Assembly: GCA_938022935.1 (NCBI GenBank)
Contig: CALIHL010000029.1
Coordinates: 22,147 to 86,146 of the forward strand
DNA from: an uncultured Saprospiraceae bacterium
Lineage (GTDB): Bacteria; Bacteroidota; Bacteroidia; Chitinophagales; Saprospiraceae
Reading direction: 5' to 3'
DNA length: 64,000 nucleotides
The notes beneath the pieces are model-generated. The model was not told the origin of the DNA. It ran no database searches and saw only the letters and a program-made list of their open reading frames with translations. Shown piece by piece: positions 17,904-27,637 of the stretch; position 1 is the stretch's first letter; each line of letters opens with the position of its first letter. A program made the position numbers and the translations under genes.

Positions 17904-18566
17904 TTATTTTAGACTATGGGCGTAAGAAAAGTTAAGCTGATAACTTTGTAAACCAGTCTCTGTGCTATTGGGTATTCTGTAGATCTTGAGCATAGATCGC
18001 TCTGCTGATAACCTAAGTGAAGCGCGTGGTCCTAACCCATACGAGACGCCCACTAATAGTGATACATCCCACTTTTTAAAGCTATCTGTCTCATTGTCAA
18101 AGCTTGGATTGTCACTGGACGAGGCAAAGAGTCTTGCTGGTACGATGGATCCATGGACCTTGATCTTATATCGGTTGATATCGTCCTGCCACCAGCTTTT
18201 GCTATAGACTGAGATCGGTAAAGATAGATATTGAAGTGAGATAAACTGATCAAAGACATTAGTCCTTATCAATCGAGTACTGCTGCCTCTCTGATCAAGA
18301 TAAAGTCCTAACGTCCAGCCTTTTGTCTGAGAAGTAGGATAGTTAATATCAAATCCAGCTTTTATACCTGCTTTGTTAAACCCTGCGATGCCATCACCAT
18401 CTAATTGTGAGAAGTTGGCTCCGATGACTATGTCTGCCTCAAATCTTCGATCTGTATCTTCAGATTGTGCAGAGATAGACATGATGGAGCTCATAATGAT
18501 CAGTAATGTGAGCAATAATCTCGATGTGGAAAAAGTTCTGAATAAATATATTACGATAAATATCAT
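17904..18566 (-). CDS. PorT-like outer membrane beta-barrel protein
   Basis: A 220-residue exported protein with an N-terminal hydrophobic signal ending near SISAQ. Alternating hydrophobic strands rich in Gly and aromatics follow, beginning DIVIGANFSQLDGDGIAGFNKAGIKAGFDI, and the protein ends in an aromatic-rich strand. This is the outer-membrane beta-barrel family that includes PorT of the type IX secretion system. A role in secretion is possible but not shown, although the gene lies 1.2 kb from porP. Confidence 0.8.
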   Translation of the reverse strand: MIFIVIYLFRTFSTSRLLLTLLIIMSSIMSISAQSEDTDRRFEADIVIGANFSQLDGDGIAGFNKAGIKAGFDINYPTSQTKGWTLGLYLDQRGSSTRLIRTNVFDQFISLQYLSLPISVYSKSWWQDDINRYKIKVHGSIVPARLFASSSDNPSFDNETDSFKKWDVSLLVGVSYGLGPRASLRLSAERSMLKIYRIPNSTETGLQSYQLNFSYAHSLK

Positions 18567-18609
18567 ATATGATTAGTTTCAATATATTCGCCCCGTCAAA
18601 GAATGAAAG

Positions 18610-18831
18610 ATGAGTGAGAAGAAGACAAGATATCAAATGCAAAAGTTAGTTGACAAATTACGTGAGTTTGACTATACAGTGAGATTTGAGAAGGGTAATT
18701 TTAAGACAGGCTACTGTATTCTTGAAGACAGAAAGATCATTGTTGTCAACAAGTTTCATGATGTCAGTGCTCGGATCGACAATCTGCGTTTTATTCTTTC
18801 TACCTTAGTTACTAAAGCGAAAGCTGCCTAA
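18610..18831 (+). CDS. Small conserved-type hypothetical protein, 73 residues
   Basis: A 73-residue, highly charged protein with no signal peptide or membrane segment and no domain I recognise. The pattern of a basic N-terminus, then a beta-rich CILEDRKIIVVNKFHDVSARI segment and a helical end suggests a real small cytoplasmic protein. It diverges from the PorT-like gene with a 43-base gap and precedes the PhnP-like hydrolase by 91 bases. Confidence 0.65.
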   Translation: MSEKKTRYQMQKLVDKLREFDYTVRFEKGNFKTGYCILEDRKIIVVNKFHDVSARIDNLRFILSTLVTKAKAA

Positions 18832-18922
18832 CGCACTTCCACTGGATCTTTGATCCTTCCCAGCTGATCCATCACCTATTAGATATATAGCTGTACCTTG
18901 TTGAAGCACAGCATATAGGAAG

Positions 18923-19693
18923 TTGATTTTTACACTACTTGGTTCTGGTACTTCACAAGGCATACCTGTCATAGGATGTGACTGTCCGACCTGTACCTCC
19001 ACTGATACAAGGGACAAGAGATATCGCTGTAGTGCTTTTGTAGAAGACGCCAATCATGCTGTTATCATCGATGTTGGTCCCGATTTTAGGACACAAGCAC
19101 TTAATCATGGCGTCAAGAATATCGATGCGGTGTTCATAACTCATGAGCACAACGATCACATCATAGGCCTTGATGACCTTCGCCCGATGATCTTCAAAAC
19201 CATGAAGCCCATGAGCATATATGCTGAGCCCAGGGTGCTTGACGAGATCAAGGATCGCTTTCCTTATGCATTTATAGAGCAAGCTTATCCAGGAGCGCCT
19301 CGGTTTGAACTTTTACCTATCCATCCTGGGGATAGGGTGACGATTGGCGAGATCACTATAGAAGCCGTACGTGTTCATCACGGTAACTTACCTATTTTGT
19401 CTTATGTGATTCAAGATCAAATAGCTTATCTCACTGATACCAATGATATACCAAGAGAAGCGGCAGAAAGAATAGCCGATATACCGATATTGATCATAGA
19501 TATGCTAAGAAAGAAGCGGCATCACAGCCATTTTTCTTTTGATGAAGCGCTCCAAGCGGCAGCGTCTATCCATGCTGGACGTACTTACTTTATACACATG
19601 AGTCATCTCATGGGACCAACTAAAGAATGGGAAAGAAGTCTGCCCGAAGATATATTTCCATCTTATGATGGCCTTTCGTTTGAACTTAAGTGA
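18923..19693 (+). CDS. MBL-fold metallohydrolase (PhnP-like)
   Basis: A 256-residue metallo-beta-lactamase-fold phosphodiesterase resembling PhnP. The N-terminus has LGSGTSQGIP followed by a CDCPTC cysteine cluster. The metal-binding HEHNDH motif and later His/Asp ligands (VHHGN, LTDTND, HMSHL) are present. PhnP acts on cyclic phosphates in phosphonate breakdown, but no phn genes are present, so the substrate is open. The start is TTG at 18923: an in-frame stop lies at 18902-18904, no other start codon lies between, and a purine-rich AGGAAG directly precedes it. Confidence 0.9.
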   Translation: MIFTLLGSGTSQGIPVIGCDCPTCTSTDTRDKRYRCSAFVEDANHAVIIDVGPDFRTQALNHGVKNIDAVFITHEHNDHIIGLDDLRPMIFKTMKPMSIYAEPRVLDEIKDRFPYAFIEQAYPGAPRFELLPIHPGDRVTIGEITIEAVRVHHGNLPILSYVIQDQIAYLTDTNDIPREAAERIADIPILIIDMLRKKRHHSHFSFDEALQAAASIHAGRTYFIHMSHLMGPTKEWERSLPEDIFPSYDGLSFELK

Positions 19694-19731
19694 TTTATAT
19701 TCTATTTTGTTGTTGACCAAACGGTTCTACT

Positions 19732-20694
19732 GTGAAGAAGATTCTAGGGTTTGTTGTGATTCTTTGCTTCAGTCTGTCATATCAGTCTGATGCTCAGCAA
19801 TCTGTACAATGGACTCAATACATCCTCAACCAGTATGCGATCAACCCTGCTTATGCAGGATTAGATCGATCGCTGAGCATATCAGCGGGCATCAGATCTC
19901 AGTGGTCGCAGTTTCCGGGTTCACCCAAGACACAGATCATCAATGGCCATCTACCGCTCTATTTTCTTAGTGGTGCAGGCGGCTTTACGATCCTCAATGA
20001 TGAGCTGGGGGCCTTCAAGCGTACTTCTGCTACAGTATCCTATAACTTTGTACTCAATAGCCCAATAGGGCTGATCTCTGGAGGCCTTAGGGTAGGAGGC
20101 CAGCAGATCTCGCTCAACAACGAAGCCTTAATCACGCCTGATGGATTTTACGATGACAATCTGATCGATCACAACGATCCAAGATTGCTGAGCGCTAATC
20201 TTGATGGTTTCGCTCCGATCTGGAGTTTAGGAGCATATTATGCTGGCGAAAGCCTTGAGCTCGGTATCACTTTAGATAACGTTGGCAACACCGGTGAAGC
20301 AGGTAGCTCGACCTTTAATGAGAAGGCCGTTGTCTCGCTTTTTGGTTCTTATCAATTTCCTTTGACGGATGTCTTAGCACTTGAACCCAATATACTTTTT
20401 AGGTCGGATGGCACGCAGTCTCAGCTGGACTTTGGCACACTTGCTTACTATAATCAGTTTATTGCAGGAATTTCCCTCCGAGGTTATAATGTTAATACCA
20501 TGGATGCAGTGGGGGTTTTAGCAGGGATACGTGTCAGTAATAATGTCAGGGTGTCCTATTCTTTTGATGTTGGTCTGTCGGAATTAAGGAGATATCACGA
20601 TGGCACGCATGAGTTTTTAATTAATTATAACCTCAATAAACCCATCCGTACAGGTGAACTTCCACGTATCATATATAATCCGCGATACAATTAA
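19732..20694 (+). CDS. porP: PorP/SprF family type IX secretion outer membrane protein
   Basis: A 320-residue outer-membrane barrel protein with a signal peptide ending near SDAQQ. The N-terminal segment QWTQYILNQYAINPAYAGL is the hallmark of the PorP/SprF family. These proteins bind the PorE/GldJ-side machinery and take part in type IX secretion or attachment of cargo to the cell surface. The start codon is GTG. It lies 170 bases upstream of gldK on the same strand, the order found in many Bacteroidota. Confidence 0.92.
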   Translation: MKKILGFVVILCFSLSYQSDAQQSVQWTQYILNQYAINPAYAGLDRSLSISAGIRSQWSQFPGSPKTQIINGHLPLYFLSGAGGFTILNDELGAFKRTSATVSYNFVLNSPIGLISGGLRVGGQQISLNNEALITPDGFYDDNLIDHNDPRLLSANLDGFAPIWSLGAYYAGESLELGITLDNVGNTGEAGSSTFNEKAVVSLFGSYQFPLTDVLALEPNILFRSDGTQSQLDFGTLAYYNQFIAGISLRGYNVNTMDAVGVLAGIRVSNNVRVSYSFDVGLSELRRYHDGTHEFLINYNLNKPIRTGELPRIIYNPRYN

Positions 20695-20864
20695 AGACAG
20701 ATACTTTACAAAAAAGTATAATATCCTTGAGTTTAGCACGTTTTTTGAATCGGTAAGAAATATCAGATTGAATCGTAATTCTTAGCTCGCCCAAATAATA
20801 TCTAGGCTTGCTTTTAAGTTTCTATTCAGTCGTAAATCAATAACATAAGCATAAATCAGACTAA

Positions 20865-22112
20865 ATGATTCTGAGATACTCCAAATTATCCCTTTGTATA
20901 GCAGTGGTAGGGATTCTTTTATCATCATGTGGCAGAGACAATGGTGGACAAGTTGTAGGTGTTCAAGATCGCCCCAATTGGAAGGGACCGATTAACCCTA
21001 TCGGCATGGTATACGTTCCTTCTGGCAACTTGACTATAGGTCAAAGTGATCAGGATATATTTAGCAGTTATACGCAACGTCAGAAGACTGTCTCGATGAC
21101 AGGTTTCTATATGGACGATACTGAGATAACTAATAACGAATATCGCCAGTTTGTCAATTGGGTCCGTGACTATAAGGCCCATGATATCATGGGAGACTAT
21201 GTAGAAGATGAATACGGCAATGAAGAGATAGATCTTGAGATGGAGTTAGATTATCAAGATGAGACGCTTGATGAACTCTACTACACGAAGGATATGTCAT
21301 TGAGTGGTAGAAGAGAGTTCAACAATGATGACCTTAGCTATACGTATGACTGGATCGACTGGAAGAAAGCAGCGAGAAGCAGATCAGGCGTATCAAGAAG
21401 CGAAGTAATAGAAAAAAGAGAAGTCAATGTTTACCCAGACAGATTTGTATGGGTGCGTGACTTCGCATATAGTTATAACGAGCCATTCACAAGACATTAC
21501 TTGGAGCACCCATCACTTGATGATTATCCAGTAGTCGGTGTAACATGGCAACAAGCTAAAGCATTCTGTCATTGGAGAACAAAGATCTGGAATGACGAGA
21601 GAGGCGAAGAGCAAGCACTTATCGAAGACTTTAGATTGCCTACAGAGTTCGAATGGGAATATGCTGCACGTGGTGGAAGAGATATCTCTCCATACGGATG
21701 GGGTGGTTACTATGTACGTAACGCTAAAGGATGTCTTCTTGCCAACTTTAAGCCAGGAAGAGGAAACTATAGAGAAGATGGTGGAGAGCGTACTGTAGCA
21801 GTAGGTTCTTACTTTCCTAATGACTATGGACTATTTGATATGTCAGGTAACGTATCAGAATGGACTGAGACAGCTTATGCTCCAGGTGCATACAACCTGA
21901 TCCATGATCTTAACCCAGATATCAAATACGATGCAAAGGATGATGATCCAGCTAACTACAAGCTTAAAGTGCTTAGAGGTGGGTCATGGAAAGATGTTTA
22001 CTACTTCTTGCAGACACATACAAGAGATTACGAATATCAAGATAGCGCGAGATCTTACATAGGTTTCAGATGTGCTATGACATTCTTACCAAGATCATTG
22101 AACGACTTCTAA
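20865..22112 (+). CDS. gldK: Gliding motility / T9SS lipoprotein GldK (PorK)
   Basis: A 415-residue lipoprotein (lipobox LLSSC, Cys22) with a formylglycine-generating-enzyme-like (SUMF1) fold. That fold is seen from YVPSGNLTIG through FRLPTEFEWEYAARGG and GLFDMSGNVSEWTE to VLRGGSWKD. The cysteine pair that binds copper in true FGE is absent after RGGSW, so it should be structural. GldK forms the periplasmic ring with GldN beneath the outer membrane in the type IX secretion system. First gene of the gldKLMN operon. Confidence 0.96.
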   Translation: MILRYSKLSLCIAVVGILLSSCGRDNGGQVVGVQDRPNWKGPINPIGMVYVPSGNLTIGQSDQDIFSSYTQRQKTVSMTGFYMDDTEITNNEYRQFVNWVRDYKAHDIMGDYVEDEYGNEEIDLEMELDYQDETLDELYYTKDMSLSGRREFNNDDLSYTYDWIDWKKAARSRSGVSRSEVIEKREVNVYPDRFVWVRDFAYSYNEPFTRHYLEHPSLDDYPVVGVTWQQAKAFCHWRTKIWNDERGEEQALIEDFRLPTEFEWEYAARGGRDISPYGWGGYYVRNAKGCLLANFKPGRGNYREDGGERTVAVGSYFPNDYGLFDMSGNVSEWTETAYAPGAYNLIHDLNPDIKYDAKDDDPANYKLKVLRGGSWKDVYYFLQTHTRDYEYQDSARSYIGFRCAMTFLPRSLNDF

Positions 22113-22197
22113 TCGAAGTCGAATAGATACCCAACGTACTACCCAAACAAAACAACTTTTAAAACCTCAATTATTACAACAATTAAAATCAATTACA

Positions 22198-22806
22198 ATG
22201 AGTTTAACACATTCGTCAGGTTTCAAATACTTCAAGAACCTAATTATCGGAGTAGGTGCAGCCCTAGTTATGATGGGTGCCCTTTGGAAAATCCAATCAT
22301 GGGAGATGCCTAATATCGCTGGTCAAAAGATTGACTTACTTACTATCGGATTGGTAGTAGAGGCTGTATTATTTTTCTTCTTAGGAGTCATAGGACCAGA
22401 AAAAGAATATTACTGGGAAAAACTTTACCCAGGTTTAGATAAGTATAACGCAGGTATCACACCTCTTTCAGCAGGTACTGTAGCAGCTGTAGAAGGCCCT
22501 TCAAGAGCATTAAACGCAGAAGCAGTAGAAAACTCTTTAGGAGGTATGCTTGGTGAACTACAAAACATGTCAGCAAGTCTTGGATCGCTTAAGGCGCTAC
22601 AAGAGATAGACTTCTCTGAGACATCATCACAGTTAAAGTCTGCACATAACTTCTACACTAAGTTGAACGAAGCTATGGAGACTCTTGGCGATACAGTTGA
22701 AGACACTAAGATCTACAAAGAGCAGATGTCTTCATTGACAAGAAACTTGTCATCATTGAACGGAGTGTACGGTAACGTATTGAATGCATTTACTGTTAAG
22801 CAGTAA
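22198..22806 (+). CDS. gldL: T9SS motor protein GldL (PorL)
   Basis: A 202-residue inner-membrane protein with two N-terminal membrane helices (about 13-31 and 46-64) and a long cytoplasmic coiled-coil-like C-terminus. The second helix carries Glu55 (LVVEAVLFF), which probably corresponds to the intramembrane glutamate needed for proton-driven rotation in GldL. It forms the proton-powered motor with GldM. It lies 85 bases after gldK and 33 before gldM. Confidence 0.95.
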   Translation: MSLTHSSGFKYFKNLIIGVGAALVMMGALWKIQSWEMPNIAGQKIDLLTIGLVVEAVLFFFLGVIGPEKEYYWEKLYPGLDKYNAGITPLSAGTVAAVEGPSRALNAEAVENSLGGMLGELQNMSASLGSLKALQEIDFSETSSQLKSAHNFYTKLNEAMETLGDTVEDTKIYKEQMSSLTRNLSSLNGVYGNVLNAFTVKQ

Positions 22807-22839
22807 GGATTCCTTTTATTATCCCTTAATTATTAAGAA

Positions 22840-24441
22840 ATGAGTATACCAAAGGAACCCCGTGCCCTGATGATCAATATCATGTATTTGGTATTGACCG
22901 CCATGTTGGCACTAAATGTATCAGCAGAGATCTTTAACGCTTTTAAGATTGTCGATAAAGGATTGATCAAGTCAAATGAAGCACTTGTCCAGTCTAACGA
23001 TGCGCTACCACAAGCGATTAGAGATGGAGCTAAGAAGAAAAGTACGCTTGCTAAATATGCTGAACTTATTGATCCAGCAAGATCACAAGCAAAGGAGATG
23101 AATGACTACTTAGAAGATATCATGCACAAGCTGATAGACATGAGTGGAAATCAGAACGGTACTTACGATGAAGGTGACTATGTCGAGAAAGATGGCAAGC
23201 CAACAACTAACCTTCGTGGTAAGAAGAATAAAGATGTCACAACACGCATGCTTGTAAAAGATGGTGTTGGAGAAGAAATGAAGCAAAAGCTTAATGACTT
23301 CCGTACAGGCATCTTAGCAATGGTTGATGAAGAAGATAGAGCAACTATGGAGGCTCAACTTCCTACAATCATCGATGATAAGACTTGGAAAGATAAATAT
23401 GCTGGTAAGGCAGGAAATCATACATGGTCTTCTTTCAACTTTAAGCAAATGCCAGTACAAGCTGTACTGCCTATCCTTAGAAAATTTCAGAATGACGTGA
23501 TCAGTACTGAGTCATCATTCTTGAATTATTTAGCAGGTGAGGTTGGAACAACAACTGATGTAGTAATCGATAAGTTTACTGTTGTATCAGCACCGGAGAA
23601 AACATATGTAATCAAAGGCGAGCCTTTTAAGACAGATGTATTTATCAGTGCGAGTGCTTCAGCAGAATCAAACACAGGTATGGCACTAAGTGTAAATGGA
23701 AGACCATTGACACTTGATGCTGATGGTGTTGGTTCTTTTACACAGAATGCATCGAGCGTTGGTAAGAAGTCTTATAAAGTCGAAGGTTCTGTAACCAATC
23801 CAGTTACAGGAGAAGTACAGAGATTTAACAAGACATATGAGTATGAAGTAGGAGAGCGATCAGCTACAATATCAGCTTCTAAGATGAATGTATTCTACAT
23901 TGGTGTTGATAACCCAGTAGAAGTTTCGGTTGCTGGTGTAGCAAGTAACAAGGTGAAGGTAAATATGACTGGAGGCGGTGGAACCATCAACAAGAACGGT
24001 GATGGAACATTCAACGTCAAGGTTACTAAACCAACTCCAAATGGACAGTTTGCAAAAGTGAACATCTCAGCTGAAGGATTTACGGCAAGTAAAGACTTTA
24101 GAGTAAAGAGAATTCCTGATCCAGTACCAAAGCTCGGTGACAAAAGAAGCGGAGCTATGCCAAGTGGTCAGTTTAAAGTTCAAAGAGGTGTAATACCGAG
24201 ATTAGAAGGCTTTGACTTCGATGCAAAGTGTAACATTGCTGGCTTTAGATTAGTTAGAGTGCCAAGAAGAGCTGATGCAGAGATAGCTAACAATCCAAGT
24301 GGGACTTACAACGCAGAAACAAAAAGGCTAGTTGCTAAAGCAACTGCAGGTGATAGATTCTTCTTTGAGAACATCAAGTGTAAGTGTCCAGGTGATGCTG
24401 CAGCTCGTGATCTTGGAGGAATGGCTTTTAGTATTAAGTAA
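22840..24441 (+). CDS. gldM: T9SS motor protein GldM (PorM)
   Basis: A 533-residue protein with one N-terminal membrane helix (about residues 12-28) and a long periplasmic part. The part is built of a helical domain (about 30-220) followed by beta-rich domains, consistent with the known D1-D4 organisation. The opening MSIPKEPRALMINIMYLVLT is typical of the family. GldM spans the periplasm and transmits torque from GldL to the GldK/GldN ring. Confidence 0.95.
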   Translation: MSIPKEPRALMINIMYLVLTAMLALNVSAEIFNAFKIVDKGLIKSNEALVQSNDALPQAIRDGAKKKSTLAKYAELIDPARSQAKEMNDYLEDIMHKLIDMSGNQNGTYDEGDYVEKDGKPTTNLRGKKNKDVTTRMLVKDGVGEEMKQKLNDFRTGILAMVDEEDRATMEAQLPTIIDDKTWKDKYAGKAGNHTWSSFNFKQMPVQAVLPILRKFQNDVISTESSFLNYLAGEVGTTTDVVIDKFTVVSAPEKTYVIKGEPFKTDVFISASASAESNTGMALSVNGRPLTLDADGVGSFTQNASSVGKKSYKVEGSVTNPVTGEVQRFNKTYEYEVGERSATISASKMNVFYIGVDNPVEVSVAGVASNKVKVNMTGGGGTINKNGDGTFNVKVTKPTPNGQFAKVNISAEGFTASKDFRVKRIPDPVPKLGDKRSGAMPSGQFKVQRGVIPRLEGFDFDAKCNIAGFRLVRVPRRADAEIANNPSGTYNAETKRLVAKATAGDRFFFENIKCKCPGDAAARDLGGMAFSIK

Positions 24442-24460
24442 TAACAATAGATTCGTTTAG

Positions 24461-25360
24461 ATGAACGCTTTAAAGGTTTTTAATTTCTTGTTTTTATTGA
24501 TGGCATCAACATGCTTAATAGGACAAGACGATGACTTCTTTCTTCAAGGTGATGAAAAAGACACCAAGGAAGATGTAATGGAATCTTCAGAATTTAGTGA
24601 AGATGACGGAGGCTATCTTGATGATATAGTTATGAGAACAGCAGGAGAAGACCTTCGTGTTCTTGACTATGCTCCTTTGGAGGAAATTGATGTAGTCTGG
24701 CAGAGAAGAATTTGGAGGGTGATAGATCTTCGTGAGAAGATGAATCAGCCGTTCAAAAATGAAGAGAGACCTTTATTTACAATCTTAAATGAATTGGCAA
24801 ATAACGGAGACATTAAAGTATTCAAGGATGAGAACTTTAAAGAGGCTATGGGCGCAGATGAATTGACATCTCTACTCAATAGAGTGGATACAGTTACTGT
24901 ATACGATCCAGAGACTTATGAAGAAAAAATTGAAATAACGGAGAGTCCTCTTAATCCACATGATATCAAGAGATTTCGTGTGAAGGAGGTATGGTATTTT
25001 GATAAGAAGCATTCTGTTATGAAAAGCAGAATACTTGGTATCTCACCAATACAAGATGTCTTTGATGAAGAGACAGGTGTTTTTAAATACCCACTTCCAT
25101 TATTTTGGGTTTATTATCCAAAGGCACGTAAGTACTTAGCAAGAGAGTATGTACCTAATGACTTTAATGACGTAGCTCCTATGAAGTGGGATAAGTTATT
25201 TGAAGATAGGTTCTTTGCGAGTTATATCGTAGCAGCATCTAATTCACTTGGCTTGCGCCTTCAAGATATACATCCCGACTCTAAGTATGATCAGCTGTTA
25301 GAAGCTGAGAAGATCAAGCAAGACTTGTTCAATTTCGAGCATGATCTCTGGACATATTAA
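24461..25360 (+). CDS. gldN: T9SS ring protein GldN (PorN)
   Basis: A 299-residue periplasmic protein with a signal peptide (ends near CLIGQ) and an acidic linker, then the conserved GldN domain: VWQRRIWRVIDLREKMNQPF, RVKEVWYFDKKHSVM, RILGISPI, PLFWVYYP. With GldK it forms the outer-membrane-associated ring of the secretion system. It is the last gene of the operon, 27 bases before a strong terminator. Confidence 0.95.
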   Translation: MNALKVFNFLFLLMASTCLIGQDDDFFLQGDEKDTKEDVMESSEFSEDDGGYLDDIVMRTAGEDLRVLDYAPLEEIDVVWQRRIWRVIDLREKMNQPFKNEERPLFTILNELANNGDIKVFKDENFKEAMGADELTSLLNRVDTVTVYDPETYEEKIEITESPLNPHDIKRFRVKEVWYFDKKHSVMKSRILGISPIQDVFDEETGVFKYPLPLFWVYYPKARKYLAREYVPNDFNDVAPMKWDKLFEDRFFASYIVAASNSLGLRLQDIHPDSKYDQLLEAEKIKQDLFNFEHDLWTY

Positions 25361-25386
25361 GAATCTATTCTTAAGAGAAATATACA

Positions 25387-25417
25387 AGCCATTCTGCTAA
25401 CGCAGGATGGCTTTTTT
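25387..25417 (+). terminator. Terminator of the gldKLMN operon
   Basis: A ten-pair stem (agccattctg at 25387-25396 with caggatggct at 25403-25412, one G-U pair), a six-base loop and a run of six T residues. It lies just beyond the gldN stop codon. Confidence 0.88.
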
Positions 25418-25514
25418 GTTTTTGGAAAAGATCGATAAGCCACAAAGGATTGTATAGATCGGTAAGCCTATAGGATTGCCGAGCTATCGCAAACGAGTTA
25501 ATCACGTGCGTCAG

Positions 25515-26675
25515 CTATATCGGCAAATAAGGTTCCCCCTTTATGACATTACGAGCGATCACCAACCTTTGGATCTCTGAAGTACCTTCATATATCTGAG
25601 TGATCTTAGCATCTCTCATCAAGCGCTCTACATGATACTCTTTGACGTATCCATAACCGCCGTGGACTTGGATAGCTTCAACAGTGCTCTTCATAGCAAC
25701 TTCAGATGCAAAGAGTTTTGCCATAGCAGCAGCAGTTGCATAGTCTTTGCCTTGATCCTTTAACCATGCAGCTCTGTACACCAACATACGAGCAGCTTCT
25801 ATCTCCATAGCCATATCGGCTAACTTAAAAGAAACAGCTTGATGCTGATTGATTGGTTTCCCAAATGCAGATCGTTCATGAGAATAAGCTAATGCTAACT
25901 CATAAGCTCCAGATGCGATCCCAAGTGCTTGCGCTCCGATACCGATACGCCCACCATCAAGCGTCTTCATCGCATACTTAAAGCCGAAGCCATCTGGGCC
26001 GAGCCTATTTGCTTTAGGGACTTTTACGTCGCTAAACATAACCGATGAAGTATCAGATGCCCTTATACCAAGTTTATCTTCTTTTACGCCCGTTGTAACG
26101 CCTTCTGAGGACGCGTCTACGATAAAAGCATTGATACCTCTATGAGCTGCTTCTCTGTCCGTCTGAGCGATTACAACGTATGCTCCAGCCTTTTTACCAT
26201 TGGTGATCCAGTTCTTAGTTCCATTCAATAGATAATAATCTCCTTTGTCCTCTGCTGTGGTCCTCTGACTTGTTGCGTCACTTCCGGCTTCTGGTTCTGA
26301 AAGGCAAAACCCTCCGATCATCTCACCGGATGCAAGTTTTGTAAGAAACTTCTGCTTGACCTCTTCGCTACCATAAGCTTCTACGCCCCAACATACCAGC
26401 GAGTTATGTGCTGACATGATAACAGAGCAAGAGTTGTCAATCTTAGATAACTCTTCAATTACTATGGCATAAGAAATCGTATCCATGCCACTTCCGCCAT
26501 ATTTGGTGTCAACCATCATACCCATGAACCCCATCTCTCCCAACATCTTAACTTGTTCGGTAGGATGCGTCATGTTTGTGTCTCTTTCTATGACACCGGG
26601 CTTTAATTCATTTTGAGTAAAATCTCTCGCAGCTTGGCGAATCATGAGGTGTTCTTCAGACAAAGAGAAATCCAT
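25515..26675 (-). CDS. Acyl-CoA dehydrogenase, short/medium-chain type
   Basis: A 386-residue FAD enzyme that introduces a 2,3-double bond into acyl-CoA, passing electrons to electron-transfer flavoprotein. The catalytic glutamate is at the classical position, Glu363 in YEGTSEIQR. FAD-binding motifs (FCLSEPEAGSDA, NGTKNWITNG, QVHGGYGYVKEY) are present. The position used by isovaleryl-type enzymes holds a glycine (LDGGRIGIG). It ends the leucine-type catabolic operon and may act on butyryl- or 2-methylbutyryl-CoA. Confidence 0.93.
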   Translation of the reverse strand: MDFSLSEEHLMIRQAARDFTQNELKPGVIERDTNMTHPTEQVKMLGEMGFMGMMVDTKYGGSGMDTISYAIVIEELSKIDNSCSVIMSAHNSLVCWGVEAYGSEEVKQKFLTKLASGEMIGGFCLSEPEAGSDATSQRTTAEDKGDYYLLNGTKNWITNGKKAGAYVVIAQTDREAAHRGINAFIVDASSEGVTTGVKEDKLGIRASDTSSVMFSDVKVPKANRLGPDGFGFKYAMKTLDGGRIGIGAQALGIASGAYELALAYSHERSAFGKPINQHQAVSFKLADMAMEIEAARMLVYRAAWLKDQGKDYATAAAMAKLFASEVAMKSTVEAIQVHGGYGYVKEYHVERLMRDAKITQIYEGTSEIQRLVIARNVIKGEPYLPI

Positions 26676-26774
26676 GGCAATTATATTTAGACTATAAATT
26701 TAACTCTCAGTATATATATATGTTTCTCTTAGAAGAGAAAAACTATTGGCGATGTCGTCTGATCTAAAGATTAA

Positions 26775-27629
26775 TTAATGAAAAACTGATGAAGAAGCTG
26801 ACAAGGACTTGTGAAACTCTTCCATGTTGAGTCCAGTCTGCACATCTTTTTCATCAAAGTAGGAAATCATCTTTTCGGTGGGCATATTTCCTGTGAGCTC
26901 ATCTTTGGCCATCGGGCATCCACCATAGCCTTTGATTGCACCATCATATCTAAGACAGCCACTTTCATAGGCTGCGTGGATTTTCTCTTTCCACTTGTCT
27001 GGTGTCGTGTGAAGGTGCGCTCCGAAGTCAACATCTGGAAAAGAAGGAACAAGATTGGAAAACAAATAAGAGATACTTTCTGGAGTGGATACCCCGATAG
27101 TATCGGATAGATTCATGATTCTTACGCCCATGGCATAAAGATCGCTCACCCATTTTTCGGCTATCTCTACGCTCCATTCGTCTCCATAAGGATTACCAAA
27201 TCCCATACTTATGTAGACCACTAGTTTCTTTTTATTTTTTATCGTGATGCTTTGGATATCGGCTACTCGCTGAAGAGATTTCTCTATCGTCGCATTAGTG
27301 TTTCTTATTTGAAACGTTTCTGAGATAGAGAAAGGAAAACCTAAGTAATCTATTTCTTCAAACTCAACGGCTTGGTAAGCACCACGGGTGTTAGCCACGA
27401 TTGTAAGCAACTTTGAGTCTGTGTTTTGTAATTCTAATAATTGGATCAACTCGGCTGTATCCTTCATCTGAGGGATGGCCTTTGGTGAAACAAAGCTTCC
27501 GACATCAATCGTATCAAAACCGACCTTAAGCAGCTGATTAGCGTATCTCGCCTTATCCTCTGTGGGGATAAAGACCTTAATGCCTTGCATGGCATCTCGA
27601 GGACATTCTATAATCTTAACGGCTGACAT
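26775..27629 (-). CDS. mvaB: Hydroxymethylglutaryl-CoA lyase
   Basis: A 284-residue TIM-barrel enzyme that splits HMG-CoA into acetyl-CoA and acetoacetate, the last step of leucine breakdown. Visible features are the early IIECPRDAMQG motif (the family norm is EVGPRDGLQ), FVSPKAIPQM, the metal-binding HLHTTPD motif and the cysteine loop GCPMAKDELTGN. It lies eight bases downstream of the carboxylase beta subunit, so the two are surely co-transcribed. Confidence 0.92.
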   Translation of the reverse strand: MSAVKIIECPRDAMQGIKVFIPTEDKARYANQLLKVGFDTIDVGSFVSPKAIPQMKDTAELIQLLELQNTDSKLLTIVANTRGAYQAVEFEEIDYLGFPFSISETFQIRNTNATIEKSLQRVADIQSITIKNKKKLVVYISMGFGNPYGDEWSVEIAEKWVSDLYAMGVRIMNLSDTIGVSTPESISYLFSNLVPSFPDVDFGAHLHTTPDKWKEKIHAAYESGCLRYDGAIKGYGGCPMAKDELTGNMPTEKMISYFDEKDVQTGLNMEEFHKSLSASSSVFH

Positions 27630-27637
27630 CTAATTTT

